Source: Eustoma russellianum (Eukaryota > Streptophyta > Magnoliopsida > Gentianales > Gentianaceae). Taken from it: DNA of 64,000 nucleotides. Numbering within the stretch: position 1 is the first letter of the stretch; the number at the start of each line of letters is the position of its first letter. A model generated the notes under the pieces. That model had not been told where the DNA came from. It saw nothing but the letters and a program-made list of their open reading frames with translations, and searched no databases. The position numbers and the translations under genes are program-made. Location: NCBI GenBank assembly GCA_036186865.1, contig AP025048.1, positions 30,554,852 to 30,618,851 on the forward strand, in the 5' to 3' direction. Positions 43,027 through 55,276 of the stretch are shown one piece after another.

Positions 43027-46007
43027 TGCAGAGAAAAAGGAGTTTGAGTGATTATAAAATGCATGATTTAAATAATGTGTATTAAAGAAATGCATGACAT
43101 ATTTCATGACATGACACGTTTTGCATAAAACTTGCCTTATATAGTTCATATATATTGTTGTCGTACTAACGAGCCATGAAGTTTTAAAGCTTACATCAAA
43201 TGGCAAGCATTTGTTGTGTTTGAACTATTTTCAGGTGCCATCATTAATGAACTAAACTAGTTCATTAAGTGAAGTACTTAGTTAAATAAACTAAGTAGTT
43301 CATTAAAGGAAGCTATATTTGGAAAAGGCACAAAGGCAACAAGTTGAAGAAAGGAAAGTTTCTCCAACCTCCTACACGCCTTTTTTATATATATAAATAT
43401 ATATTAAGATTTTTTTAAAAGGCACTACACACATATATTCCAACGTACTACCGACACGTTATATATTTTACGAACATACGTTAACGTCACACCACTATAT
43501 TTAACTCATATTTATGAGTATATTCAGGTCTTATATCATATGATATAAGTCATGGTGATGACAAATTTATTACGACACGTTAAAAGGTTCTAAACCAAAA
43601 ATTGTCGTATTGGGCGAATACCGAAACTTCGCCAACGTGTCACGTACTTACCATATATAGATGGCCAGCCCCTGCACTTCAAAAATGACCACAAAGTTTT
43701 TTGGCTTACATGGTATGTACATCCATAAAATCATTCTATGTTGGTACACTCAAATCACCCACAATTAAGGCCAAATTGTGGAGATTCCAAAATTCAAATT
43801 TTGTCACATGTTGGATGCCACTTTAGATCAGCCTAAGTGCTGAATATTAAAGTTTAATTTATGTATATTATGTGTAACATAATATATATAACACGTGCAA
43901 AAAGTTGGAACTTAATTAGAGAAAAATCGGGTAATCGATAAACGTCAAAAATTCGGCTTTCTACGTACACGACACATGGAACATTTTTGGCATGGCATAT
44001 AACTTGTATCTAGACACTTTTTAGATACTTCATATATTCTAAAGTGTTCTAGAAAAATCGATTAAGGTCTGATTGGAATATACCATATGTGTATAATTAT
44101 ATGTGCACTATTCTACAAAGTTTGCAAAAATAAAATTCAGCACATGTATATTCTTCATCACACGCCTATACCAGCCATGTTGGAGCATATGTCGAGCTTT
44201 GTTGGCATCTTGATTGGCCAAGAATGAAGCATGCAATGTTGGTGACATAAAGAAAGGGAACTACAAAAGGTAACATTTCAAACTTTGTCACATTTGTGAC
44301 ACATGCTGAAAATTCAGCATGTGTTGTCTTAGGCTGGCCGATTTTATCACTTAACGAGCCATATTTTGCTATCTTGAATTATGTGGATTAATTGAGAGAT
44401 AGTATGGAAGTGTTTTGAATATATTATGGAATAAATAAAGTGATATCTTTGAATATCACATATGCTGAAAATTTCAACATGTGTGAGAATGTATGTTGGT
44501 CAAATTCATGGCCCTATTGGTGATTAATTTTTATTCCAAAATTGGTATTTTTCTTTATTTTCAATAAATAAATCAAATACAAACTTGGCAACATTTTGAA
44601 TAAAATTCAAATGTTACACATGCTGAAATTTCAGCATGTGGAGGAAGTTAATGGCCGAATTCATCATGGCAAGTTGGAGAAATTTGTCTTGCTAATTATG
44701 TGGGATGATTATATGCTTTATGGAAATAATTTTATGGCCAATTGGCACATGCTTTTTAAGGTTTATTTTCAGATTTTTCTAGTCATCAAATGATGACAAC
44801 TTTCATCCAATCAATGAGTGCCAAGTAAGCAAGAGCTTAATGATCATCCAATGAGGAGTTGCCAAGTAAGCAAGGACATGTCACAATGATGCAATACACT
44901 CTTCCAAGGACTTAGAAGATAATTTTCAAGAGGAAGAGAAAGGCTAAGGGGGCCGGCCATATGGTGATAAAAAGGAAAGAAGAAAGCAAACAAAAGACAA
45001 GAACAAGTCTTGCAAATTTCAAAGATCAAAACGTTGCATCCTCTCTTCTTCTACACTCTGTTTCTTTCTTCTCTCTAAAAGCCTATTGTATTCATATTCA
45101 TACATTTGAATAGGCTTCATATAGACCACCACGTACTCTTTTTATTGTTGTAAAAGATTGATCAAGGTGTGATCAATCTTGCACTTGCAAGGTTTGTAAA
45201 GAGTTGGAGTTGGTGTGTAACTCCATCAACCCTGTGGTAAGGTGTTATTTGTGTTTTGTGATTAGTTCTAACCGAGGAAGGTGTCCTCGAAGACTGGAGT
45301 AGGTTGTTTTAACCGAAGCAGTATAAAATTCCTGGTGTTATTTACTTTCAGTACTTACTTTCAGTTTCAGCACTGCGCATCGATTTTAATCACGTTTGTA
45401 AAAATAGTAAACGAATTGCAAAAATCACAAAACTTTCCAGAATCATAGCCACACGTCTTAAGGTTAATTTGGCACAAGTTTCAACCCTTTTGGACAAGGA
45501 TAAGTCATCTAGACGTCTAAGGTTCTGAGACTAGTGCAGTCTGATTTCCAGGCTTGCAAAGGTTGAGACTTTGAACGTATTTGACTAACTTCCCAAAATA
45601 AGTTTTCAAAACTGTTTCAACCCAATTAAATAAAACTAATAAAGGGTTAGTCATTAAAGTTTCATAGCATTTGGAGTTACGGATAAATAGAAATTAATTT
45701 TTCAAATCAGACTACCGTTTCTGACAGATTTGCGCAATCTGACCACCAACAATTTTTCAAGGAGTTAAAGGTTGAATTTTAATCTGACATTTTTAGAAAA
45801 TACTCAGAACATCTGAGACTAAGTTCTCTCAAAATTTCAGAATTTTTGAAGACCTACAACCTAGTTTTCCAAACATTTCAAAACTTGTCCTAAAAACAGA
45901 AACTATTTTCAGAAGTTGGTCTTTTGGTTTAAAACAATTTTAAAAACCACATTTTCCGTACCCACTATTCAACCCCCCCTTTCTAGTGGTGTCTTGCAGA
46001 TCATACA
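43027..46007 (+). repeat. C2 5' LTR
   Basis: 2981 bp, homologous over its length to the reverse complement of the C LTRs, TGCAGAG to CATACA. The CATGCTGAA palindromes are present again (about 44299-44324, a degraded one near 44460, and about 44616-44640). Confidence 0.85.
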
Positions 46008-46009
46008 AG

Positions 46010-46021
46010 TGGTATCAGAGC
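46010..46021 (+). other. C2 primer binding site
   Basis: Perfect TGGTATCAGAGC two bases after the LTR. Confidence 0.85.
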
Positions 46022-46063
46022 ACAGGAACACTCACATCAAAAGGATCCGACGATCTAAGTGAG

Positions 46064-46851
46064 ATGGCAACCACAAACTTCAAAACCGAGCAAGAAGGTA
46101 TGTCTAGTCAAAGACATCCTCTCTTTGACGATGAGTCTTTCATTCAATGGAAGTTAAGAATGAAACTTTTTCTTATGGCAATTGATATTGATTTTTGGTC
46201 CATTATAGAAGATGGTCCATTTGTTCCATCAAAGTTATCCACTGTAGATGGAGTCACACTAGAGGTTGTTAAGCCTAAACAAGAGTATACTAGTGATGAT
46301 AAGAAAAGACTAAGCATGAATGCTAGAGCCATGCAATTGCTTCTAAATGGACTAAGTAAAAGTGAATCTAGCTACGTTTCAAATTGTTCTAGTGCTCAAG
46401 AAATGTGGAGGACTCTTGAAATAAAACACGAAGGCACTAGTCAAGTAAAAGAGTCCAAAATCAAAATGCTTATATCCACACTTGAGTCATTTAAATTATT
46501 GCCAAATGAATCTATCGTTGATATGGATCTTCGCTTGACTAACATTTACTATTCTCCTGAGTCTCTTGGCAAAACCTTCTCTATGCAGGAAAAGGTACAA
46601 AAGGTCTTGTGAAGCCTTCCATCCGAGTGGGACCCTAAAGTAACGGAAATAGAAGAAAGCAAAGAAACTAAGTCAATTAAGATGGAAGAACTAATTGGAT
46701 CACTTAAGGTATATGAGAACAAACTCACCATAAGGAAATCGGAATCATCATCAAAACAAGGTAAGACTATTGCATTTAAATCAAATGAATACGTCTCTAC
46801 TTCTTCCGATCACGTAGATGATAGTGATTCTGAATCAGACAACGATAACTA
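46064..46851 (+). pseudogene. C2 gag, N-terminal part
   Basis: Starts MATTNFKTEQEGM like C. The capsid region is well kept, with a TGA at 46610-46612 (after EKVQKVL), after which the same homology continues (LPSEWDPKV, KMEELIGSLKVYENKL, DHVDDSDSESDN). The match to C ends at about 46851. Confidence 0.8.
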
Positions 46852-46854
46852 AAT

Positions 46855-48960
46855 TCACTTAGTGAAACAACAACACCAAAATTCTAGTGATCTGCCAGCA
46901 ACATCTGTCGCCACCATGGCTTATTCAGGTAATCTAGAGACTGAGTCTTATATTACATGGATAGTAGATTCTGGGGCATCTGACCATATGACATATAACA
47001 AGTTAACTCATTATGAATCTCTTTCTTCTCATATGTTTGTTGAAGTTGCTAATGGACTTAGGGTCAATATAGTTGGAATAGGGACTGTGTTACTTGAGAA
47101 TGGATTAAAACTTCTCAAAGTACTTTATATACCTAATCTCAGCTTTAACTTACTGTCTGTACGTAAATTTACCCTTGATAACAGTTGCATTGCCTCCTTC
47201 TAATCTACTAAAGTTGTATTTCAGGGGATACCATCGGAGGAGAGGATTGACAATGCTAGAGTATTCAAGGGACTTTATATTTTTGAGACAGCAAGAAGGA
47301 GTGAAAATTCTAACCTATGTTGTATGGCTGGAAGTAGTAACATTAACTTCAACAATATTTTGTCATGGCATAATCGTCTTGGACATCCTAATTTTGTATA
47401 TTTACAGAAAATTATGCCTAATTTATTTTTGAATATTGATCCAGTCAAAGTTGACTATGAAGTATGTAAGCTAGCAAAACAGACTAGAGTTGTTTATCCT
47501 TCTAAGATGTATGTACCTACTCATGCCTTTAATTTAGTGCATTCTGACATTTGGGGACCTGCAAAGGAAAGTGATATTAATGGAGCTCGATGACTTATTA
47601 CCTTTGTTGATGATCATACCAGGATTACTTGGATATTTCTTATGAAAAATAAATCTGATGCAAATTCAATCATTCAGAATTTTGTTATTTTTCTTAAGAC
47701 TCAATTTAACATTACTATTAAAACCTTGAGAACTGACAATGGGCTTGAGTATATGGATAAGACAGTTCAGGAGTTCTTGAAGAGCTATGGCATACACCAT
47801 CAGACAGCCTGTACCTACACACCTCAGCAAAATGGAGTTGCTGAGAGGAAGAACAGACATTTACTAGAGGTAACAAGAGCTATAATGCTTACAAAACAGG
47901 TACCTAAGTTTTATTGGGGTGAATCTATTTTAACTGCAACATATCTTATAAATCGATTGTCATCTAGAGTTTTATCATTTTAGACACCTGTAGAAGTTCT
48001 TAAAAACTGTTTTCCACTCACAAAATTAATTTCTATACTCACCGTTAAAATATTTGGGAGTGTTGCTTATGTTCATCTTCCTTTTCACATGAGAAGTAAG
48101 TTGGATCACAGATCTATTAAATGTATATTTATAGGACATTCTAAACTCAAAAGGGCTATAAGTACTATGATCCTTATTCCAGGAAAATATTTGTAACACT
48201 GAATGCCACAATTGATGAAAACCATGCCTATTGTAACAAACAGAACACATCAGAAAAATCACTTGCTTATCAAGATTTTTGGAGTATTATCGATATTGGC
48301 AATGCTTCTAAAGATATCATCAATAAAGCTACAGATTCTATTGATTCTATAACCAAACATATAGTCTGCCTGATTCAGGATTTATAGAGACAGCAGATGT
48401 TCTTACAAAACAGGGAGCTAGAACTCAAATTATTCAAGTATATCAGCGGAGAGGAAGCAAACAAGCAGGTAATGAACAAGTGCCAAGAGATCAGTCATTA
48501 ACTACAGGGAATACAAAAAAGGATCCTCCTACAGTTCCTACAGTTCCGGCAGTAAGTTCCTTAGAATCTAAGGAACATCATCTAGTAAGTTCCTTAGAAT
48601 CTGAGGAACATCATCTTGACAGTATTATTGATGATCGGCCTATTGCACTCAGAAAAGGTACAAGAGAATGTGTTAAGTATCCACTGAGTAAGTTTATATC
48701 TTATGCATCTTTGTCTCCTAGTTTTTGTACATTTATTAACATCATTAGATTCTCAACAAATTCCATCTACCATTCATGAGGCTTTAAGTCATACTTTATG
48801 GAAAACAGCTATGTTGGATGAAATGAATGCATTAGAAAAGAATAAAACATGGGAGCTCATTGATAAACAAAACTATATGAAAACAGTGGGGTGCAAATGT
48901 GTGTTCTCACTTAAGTATAACTCTAATGGATCTATAAACTGGTATAAGGCAAGAAAAATT
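46855..48960 (+). pseudogene. Copia fragment J: protease, integrase and start of RT
   Basis: No LTR or gag start of its own. Protease WIVDSGASDHMTYNKLTHYE (46960-47020), then LSWHNRLGHPNF and VHSDIWGPAKES, a TGA after NGAR (47591-47593), then FVDDHTRITWIF, LRTDNGLEYMD and NGVAERKNRHLLEV, so the integrase triad is readable. A TAG follows LSSRVLSF (47981-47983) and a frameshift lies near 48150. The linker and RT start (ALEKNKTWELIDK, VGCKCVFSLKYNSNG, WYKAR) end at about 48955. It belongs to a copia group near element H. Confidence 0.75.
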
Positions 48961-48989
48961 TCTAACTATTCCATGACTGCAACAATTGT

Positions 48990-49836
48990 TTAGCACCGAC
49001 ATTCTCATAGATACACTAACTACAGTCGAAAGGAAGTAATATTTTGCAATGTGAATTGTAGAACCACAATCAATCCACCATGTATTATCAGAAACCTCAA
49101 TAAAATTAGATTCATGACACACAAAGGAAAAATTACCTTTCTTCTCCAGCCATCCTTTATACTTCAGGCAATCTTTCTTCCAGTGTCCATTTTTCTTGCA
49201 AAACCGACATGTGTCTTTATCGCCGATTTTCTTCATTGGAACACCTTTGCCCTTCTTTGCATTTTTCTTAAAATGAGTCGCAAGATGCACAGACTCAATG
49301 GACTCATTCTTCAACCTCTGCTCCTCTTGAACACACATGGTCAGAAGTTAATTAATTGACCAGTTTTCTTTATGTGTGTTGTATGAGATCTTAAATGGAG
49401 TGAACTCCGAAGGGAGAGAGTTGAGTATGAAATGCATCAGGAATGGCTCCGAGATTTCAACCTTTAGGGAGCTCAATTTAGCAGCAATGTCCCTCATCTC
49501 CATGATGTGCTCGCGCACACCACAGCTTCTATCATGAGTCATGTTTGAAAGCCTCTTCATAAGGGTGCTGGCTACCGCCTTGTCAGAGCTTACAAATTGT
49601 TCATCAATGACTTTCATGTAAGCTTTGACATTATCAAGATTAGGGATAGAACCCCTAATGCTTGGACTTATACGAGACTTGATGAGCATCATGCTGAGGC
49701 AATTAGATCGCTCCCAGCGCTCGTAACTAGACCTCTCAGATGGCGTACTTGATTCTGTAAGATTTGGTGGTTTCTCCTTACGGAGTGCCAGTCTAAGTCC
49801 ATACACCCTAACGTCAAAAGGATGATATCCTTCCAT
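48990..49836 (-). pseudogene. Element K gag and start of protease
   Basis: MEGYHPFDVRVYG is a plausible, possibly shortened, start. NVKAYMKVIDEQF, VREHIMEMRDIAAKL and FILNSLPSEF are UBN2-type gag motifs. A TAA (49348-49350) is followed in the same frame by MCVQEEQRLKNES. Next come a zinc knuckle CRFCKKNGHWKKDC and the protease start WWIDCGSTIHIAK, where the usual DSG reads DCG. The frame is lost soon after. It resembles element D's gag. Confidence 0.75.
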
Positions 49837-51136
49837 TCAGTAAAATTGTCACTAGTCAGCTTTGGAGTTTTAGCACAATCAAATAAAGCAGTAGTGGGAA
49901 TAACTGCTTAACCAAAGAAACACATATCATGCTATGAACATATATAACCAGAATGAATTAATCAAGTTAATTCAATTAGTATATTCTAAACCTTCCTGTG
50001 GGTAGAGGTTGCATTCATGCATAGAATATACTTAAACAATATGAAAATTAAACAACCAAAATATTTCCGTACCTGTGGGCATAGGAAATGTTTATGTTTA
50101 ATTTTCTTGATCAATAAAATAACCACTTCTCTGTGGGGCAGAGTGACTACCTTATTAATCAAAACCTTAAACAATATGAAAATTAAACAACCAAAATATT
50201 TCCTTACCTGTGGGCATAGGAAATGTTTATGTTTAATTTTCTTGATCAATAAAATAACCACTTCCCTGCGGGGCAGAGTGATTACATTATTAATCAAAAC
50301 CATAGGTATGATGACATTTTATTTTCTTGTATACCATATAATTTTATGATGTTGTGGCTAATCTTAAAATTAAGAAAATAATTCTTTATATGTCATCAAC
50401 TTTAAAACACTTTATATGACCTCAACAAAAGATAAAATCATAATGAAAATATGAAGTGAACCGATTCAGCAATACCCCAGGAAAGATCATGAATCAATTT
50501 CCTAGACAGGTATTACCATTCCACGTAAAGTCCCAGGCCGCACGGTGGGGTCACAACGGTCCCGCTTAAGTACCGACTTTCTAGACAGAAATTACGTGCA
50601 TGGTGTATTTATCACACTTTCAATAATTCACTCTTTTGTATTTGCCACATATACACGCGCCTGCCGCTGCATTCTTACTGCCGCCGTTTTAGCATGAAAT
50701 GACATCAAACTTTCCATTAAAACAGAACAGGCCAACCTTTTTTTTCTTAAGTATCTTTATACGTGTAATGACAAGGGTGCAAATTGCACAAGAAAACAAC
50801 CACAAATATAGCATAATCCGGGATATTGATAACTCAAATTGATTTCTTGGACTTATAAATTGGGCAATTCAGGATCCTTTTTGATCATACGATGAATTCT
50901 TACATGGGCTGTTGGAATTTAAGTGCCGTAATTTACTTCCCTTGTGGGGTCTTTAGATAACTTCATAGACATCTCAGTATGAAATGGTAGCTGCTATCGA
51001 AAATTACTATCTACTGTAGGATGGACATTTTGAATGCTTATCCATATTTCATGTATTTGAATCAAGCATCTTGGTGATCAATTTCAAACGTTTTCATTCT
51101 TCATCTAATACCATCCTTCTTTCTTTCAAATTCATG
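49837..51136 (-). other. Element K leader, gag-proximal part, with a 134-bp tandem repeat
   Basis: Non-coding. Two copies of a 134-bp unit lie at about 50030-50166 and 50167-50300 (ATGAAAATTAAACAACC at 50041 and 50175). A GC-richer block with CTAGACAG copies is at about 50500-50590. The rest shows nothing recognisable. Confidence 0.65.
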
Positions 51137-51141
51137 CTTTT

Positions 51142-51349
51142 TGTAGAAATGTAGATTAGCCGTTGTATATATTACATGTAATGTCCACATCATCATTGTG
51201 ATGACTTGGAAAATAGCCGTTAGAGAGTTCTGGTTTAGAAGGTAGACACATTTTGATGTTGTATATATACCGCATTCAACTGTGAATAAGATGATGATAA
51301 CGATTCACACATTATCTTGAGTATATTACAGTAGTTCAAAACCTCTTTA
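51142..51349 (+). repeat. Element H 5' LTR
   Basis: 208 bp, TGTAGAAATG to CCTCTTTA, immediately followed by the PBS TGGTATCAGAGC (51350-51361). Confidence 0.9.
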
Positions 51350-51361
51350 TGGTATCAGAGC
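51350..51361 (+). other. Element H primer binding site
   Basis: Perfect TGGTATCAGAGC with no gap to the LTR. Confidence 0.85.
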
Positions 51362-52147
51362 TTCAGGGAGACATGAAGGTAATCACCATTAGTTTCATTA
51401 CTGTTCTTCAATAGGTCTTCCGGAAAAACTTCCAACATATCTGTCCCTGTACTGTGAGCACATATCTGCTCAAAAATCTTCGCTCAAGATCTCAAGATCA
51501 GCAATACTCTACGGGACTATAAAATCTTCTTCTCAAGAAAAAAATAAAATAGTTGTTCCAACAAGATCTGTTGTATCTCTTCCTTGCCATCTTTCTTCGG
51601 TAGAAGCAGAATACCGGAAAGCAGGAGAATAAGTTTTCTACGGGGAGAAGAAGATCTCCTATTTTTTAAACAAAAAATTTTATTACTGCTGAGGCAACTG
51701 ACGTTAGTCAACTAACGTTAGTCTCATGATACTGTTAACCTCAAAAATATCGCCTCAATATACATAAACGGAGCAGGAATAAATTAATTTATTTCTGGAA
51801 CACAAAAAAAAACGTGGCAGATTTATAACCACTTGGGCTTCATCAGAAGTCTTTGTTGTTGTCCAGGTGGCCAGCTTGCATGTACGTATTTCCCACAAAA
51901 ATTTTCTCTCCTTTGTTTAAGTTTTCTCGAAACCTCTTCCCAATACACATTTATTACGATACACCAAATCGTGCTATCTTCTTCTTCTCCTCTCTGGAAC
52001 ATCCCATCTGGAATCTGAGCTTCGTCCTTTTCTTCTCTGCTATAATCAAAGCTTTGTCCTTTCATCTCTTCCACCACATTTTAAATCTGAGCTTCATCTC
52101 CTTTTCCCATCACTTCATCTGCTTCACCTTCTTCGCTTGCGTCAACA
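51362..52147 (+). other. Element H leader
   Basis: 786 bases, non-coding, pyrimidine-rich toward the gag ATG (51880-52147). A CTAACGTTAGT-type inverted repeat lies at about 51700-51722. Confidence 0.6.
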
Positions 52148-53895
52148 ATGGCTGACCAAGGAAGTGAGGATACCTCGGTTACTGAAAAAACTGCTTCTAC
52201 CTCCCCTGCAGTAGGGTCTGGGTCTCTCCTTGACTCTTCTACTATCACCATTACAAATCAAAAACTAAATGGGAATAATTACCTCCCTTGGAGTAGGGCG
52301 GTTGAACTATTCATCACAGGAAAGGGAAAAAAGACTACCTTTCTGGAAAAATTGCATGTCCTGATGAATCTGATGCTATATATCCTATGTGGGAAGCCGA
52401 AAATTCGATGATCATGTCATGGCTTCTGGAATCCATGATTCCTGAAGTTAGCAATACCTTCATGCTATACTCCACTGCTGCTGCTATTTGGGATGCCACA
52501 AAAGAGATGTATTCCAAGAGGGATAATATCTCTGAACTCTATGAACTTGAATCTCAGTTCAAGGATATAAAGCAGGGAGATCAACCAGTAAGTAAGTTTT
52601 TTAGTAACTTGACTCAGATCTGGCAGCAAATTGACTCTCTTGAAACAACTAAGTGGGAATGTCCTAAAGATGATCAGACGTATAAGAAACTCAAGGAGAC
52701 TAGGAGACTTTTTGGTTTTTTGTCAGGTCTTCACAAAGACTTTGACGCTGTGAGGGGAAGAATTTTGAGTTCCAAACCCCTTCCTACGATGAACTCAACT
52801 TTTTCTAAAGTTCGTCAAGAGGAGAGTAGATTGAAGGTTATGCTTGGCTCTAATGCTCCTATGTCTAGCTGTACTACATCTGAGTCTTCTGCTCTTTCTG
52901 TTCAAGATAACGAAATCAAAAATGAAGCTAATCTTGTAACCAGGAAAAATGTTTCAAAAGGAGGTCAGAACAACCAAAAGTCCTTTAATAAAAAATACTG
53001 CAAGTACTGTCAAAGAGAGGGACATCAATTTGAAGAATGCTACAGGAGGCCAGGGTCAACTGTTAAGCCTCCACCTTTCTTCAAGAACTTTAGACAAGGA
53101 GCTAGCAGATCTGACTCTAGTAATTCCTGGAGGTCTGATGCAAGTTCCTGGAGGCCGGATGCAAATTCTTGGAGATCTCCAAGGGCAACTGTAGCTGACA
53201 CAGAACAGAATCCTGAGCCCATCTTTACTCAAGCTCATCTTGATGCAGTACTTCGTGTTCTGGATAGCCAAAGAGCCAACACTCAAAGGGATCAGATCAG
53301 GGCCACAATGGCCAGCACAGGCAAAAAGGGTAAGTTGAATGATTGGATTATAGATTCTGGTGCTACTAACCACATGACCTTTAATAGATCATGGTTAAAT
53401 AATATGGTATATTTTGCAGTACCAAAAAAGGTTAAAGTAGCAAATGGAGATAGTGTTGATATTCTTGGTTATGGAGATATTCAGATTACCTGTAAACTAC
53501 TACTTAGACATGTGTTATATGTTCCAAAATTGGACTGTAATTTGATCTCTGTTAAAAGCTTGGTAAGTTCTAATCAATGTTGGCTTGTATTTACACCTAC
53601 ACAGTGTTACTTCCTACCTGCCACTTCTTCTTGCTTCCAGGGGGATGCAATGAGGAAGATGATGACCAAGAAGATGATTGGCAATGCTAGTCATCAGGAG
53701 GGACTTTATTTTTTGGACACAACTACTGGATCTGAGAACTCAGAGAGCTTTTCTAGAGGATATTCTTGTATAAACAGTAATGATTCTATTTCTAGAATAG
53801 ATAGTTCTAGATTAGCTCATATTTTGTTATGGCACAAGAGGTTGGGTCACCCCAACTTCTTATATCTCAAAAGGATTAGGCCTGAACTTCTCTGA
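52148..53895 (+). pseudogene. Element H gag, protease and pre-integrase
   Basis: ATG at 52148 (MADQGSEDTSVTEK). LNGNNYLPWSRAVELFITGK is the gag start; a one-base shift occurs at about 52340. Then SMIMSWLLESMIPEVSN, YELESQFKDIKQGD and FLSGLHKDFDAVRGRIL, a zinc knuckle CKYCQREGHQFEEC, the repeated SWRxDA segment, protease DWIIDSGATNHMTF, and LLWHKRLGHPNFLYL at the end. A second indel near 53890 moves the frame back. Two frame changes apart, it is open. Confidence 0.8.
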
Positions 53896-55276
53896 TATTT
53901 CTCTTGATCATGTGAAATGTGAAACGTGTCTTTATGGTAAGCAGACTAAAGGACAATATCCAGCCAAGGGCTATAAGGGCAGCAAACCATTCAATCTGGT
54001 TCACTCTGACATTTGGGGTCCTTCTAGGGTCCTCAATGTCAATGGCTCTAGATGGTTTGTTATCTTTGTTGATGACCATACAAGGGTCACATGGATTTAC
54101 TTAATGAAGCACAAATCTGAACTTCTTCAGGTTTTCAAAGCTTTTATTAGTCTTGTCCAGAACCAGTTCAACACCAACATAAAAAATTTTAGATCTGATA
54201 ACGGTAGTGAATACCTTGACAGGGAAGTGAAGAATCTGTTGGTTGAAAGGGGTATTCATCACCAAACATCTAATGTATATACTCCATAGCAAAACGGTGT
54301 TGCAGAACGCAAACATAGATATATCTTGAGTGTTGCTAGATCATTAATGTTTTCTATGAATGTTCCAAAGTATTTATGGGGAGAGGCTGTTATGACAGCA
54401 ACTTATTTGATAAACAGGATGCCTTCAAGGGTGCTGGATTTTACAAGTCCCAGAGACCTGTTGCTTGAATTTTTTCCTCACTGTTTACTATTATCTGAAC
54501 TTCCTCTTAAAATATTCGGGTGTATAGCATATGTATATCTTCAATCTCAGTGTAGGAGTAAACTGGATAAGAGGTCCATAAAATGCATTTTCCTGGGATA
54601 CTCGTGGTCTCAGAAGGGATATAAATGTTTCTGCCCTACTACCAGAAAGTTCTATATTACCTTAGATGTGAAATTTGATGAAACTGCTGCTCATTACTCA
54701 CATTCTACTCCAAGTGTTTCGAGCAGAGAACAGGTCGACTTCTGGAGTATCATTGATGTTACTACAGCTGGAGACTCTTCCCATATTAATGCTGAAGCTA
54801 CGTCTAATGAAAGGGAGGTTCAATCTTCAAATGATACCTCTGTGTGCCCAGGAATAGGTCCTGAAGTAAGTAGGGTGCAGTTGCCCATAACACAAGTATA
54901 CACCAGGAAGAACAATCAGGTAGTACAGTCCAATTCACAGGTAAACCAATCTAATTCTCTCGCTGGACCAACTCAAGTGGTCTGTGAGTCTACACCTCAG
55001 TTTTCTCACTTGGATGAATTACCAATTTCTGTTAGAAAAGGAACTAGAGAATGTGTAAGACATCATAAGTTTCTGAGCAACAACGGACTTATGACGTCTA
55101 TTTACCCTTTGAATAGAGTGGTATGTTATGATAATTTGGACTCTAGTTTCAGGACCTTCACTGTCAGTTTAGACTCTATTTCAGTTCCAACTACTATTGA
55201 GGAAGCTCTCAGCAATCAGCACTGGAAGAAGGCTGTACAGGAGGAGATGTCTGCCCTCACCAAAAACAATACATAG
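53896..55276 (+). pseudogene. Element H integrase
   Basis: CETCLYGKQTKGQYP completes the zinc region. The catalytic residues are in VHSDIWGPS, FRSDNGSEYLD and NGVAERKHRYIL. A TAG (54287-54289) replaces a Gln in TPQQNG. The frame then runs through KYLWGEAVMTATYLINR, KIFGCIAYVYL and FLGYSWSQKGYKC to the Ser-rich linker and the RT N-terminus. It ends at TAG 55274-55276, where relatives have Trp. Confidence 0.8.

Larger units (their letters stand above)
43027..46851 (+). mobile_element. Partial element C2 (C family, plus strand)
   Basis: A complete 5' LTR, a perfect PBS and the first 260 or so codons of gag, then an abrupt switch at about 46851 to unrelated copia sequence (J). The 3' two thirds are missing. 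ATTGG (43022-43026) would be the left target duplication; no partner was found. Confidence 0.8.

Noticed and set aside
45986..46063. Upstream extension of the C2 gag ORF
   Set aside because: It reads through the LTR end and the PBS, so it is not translated as gag.
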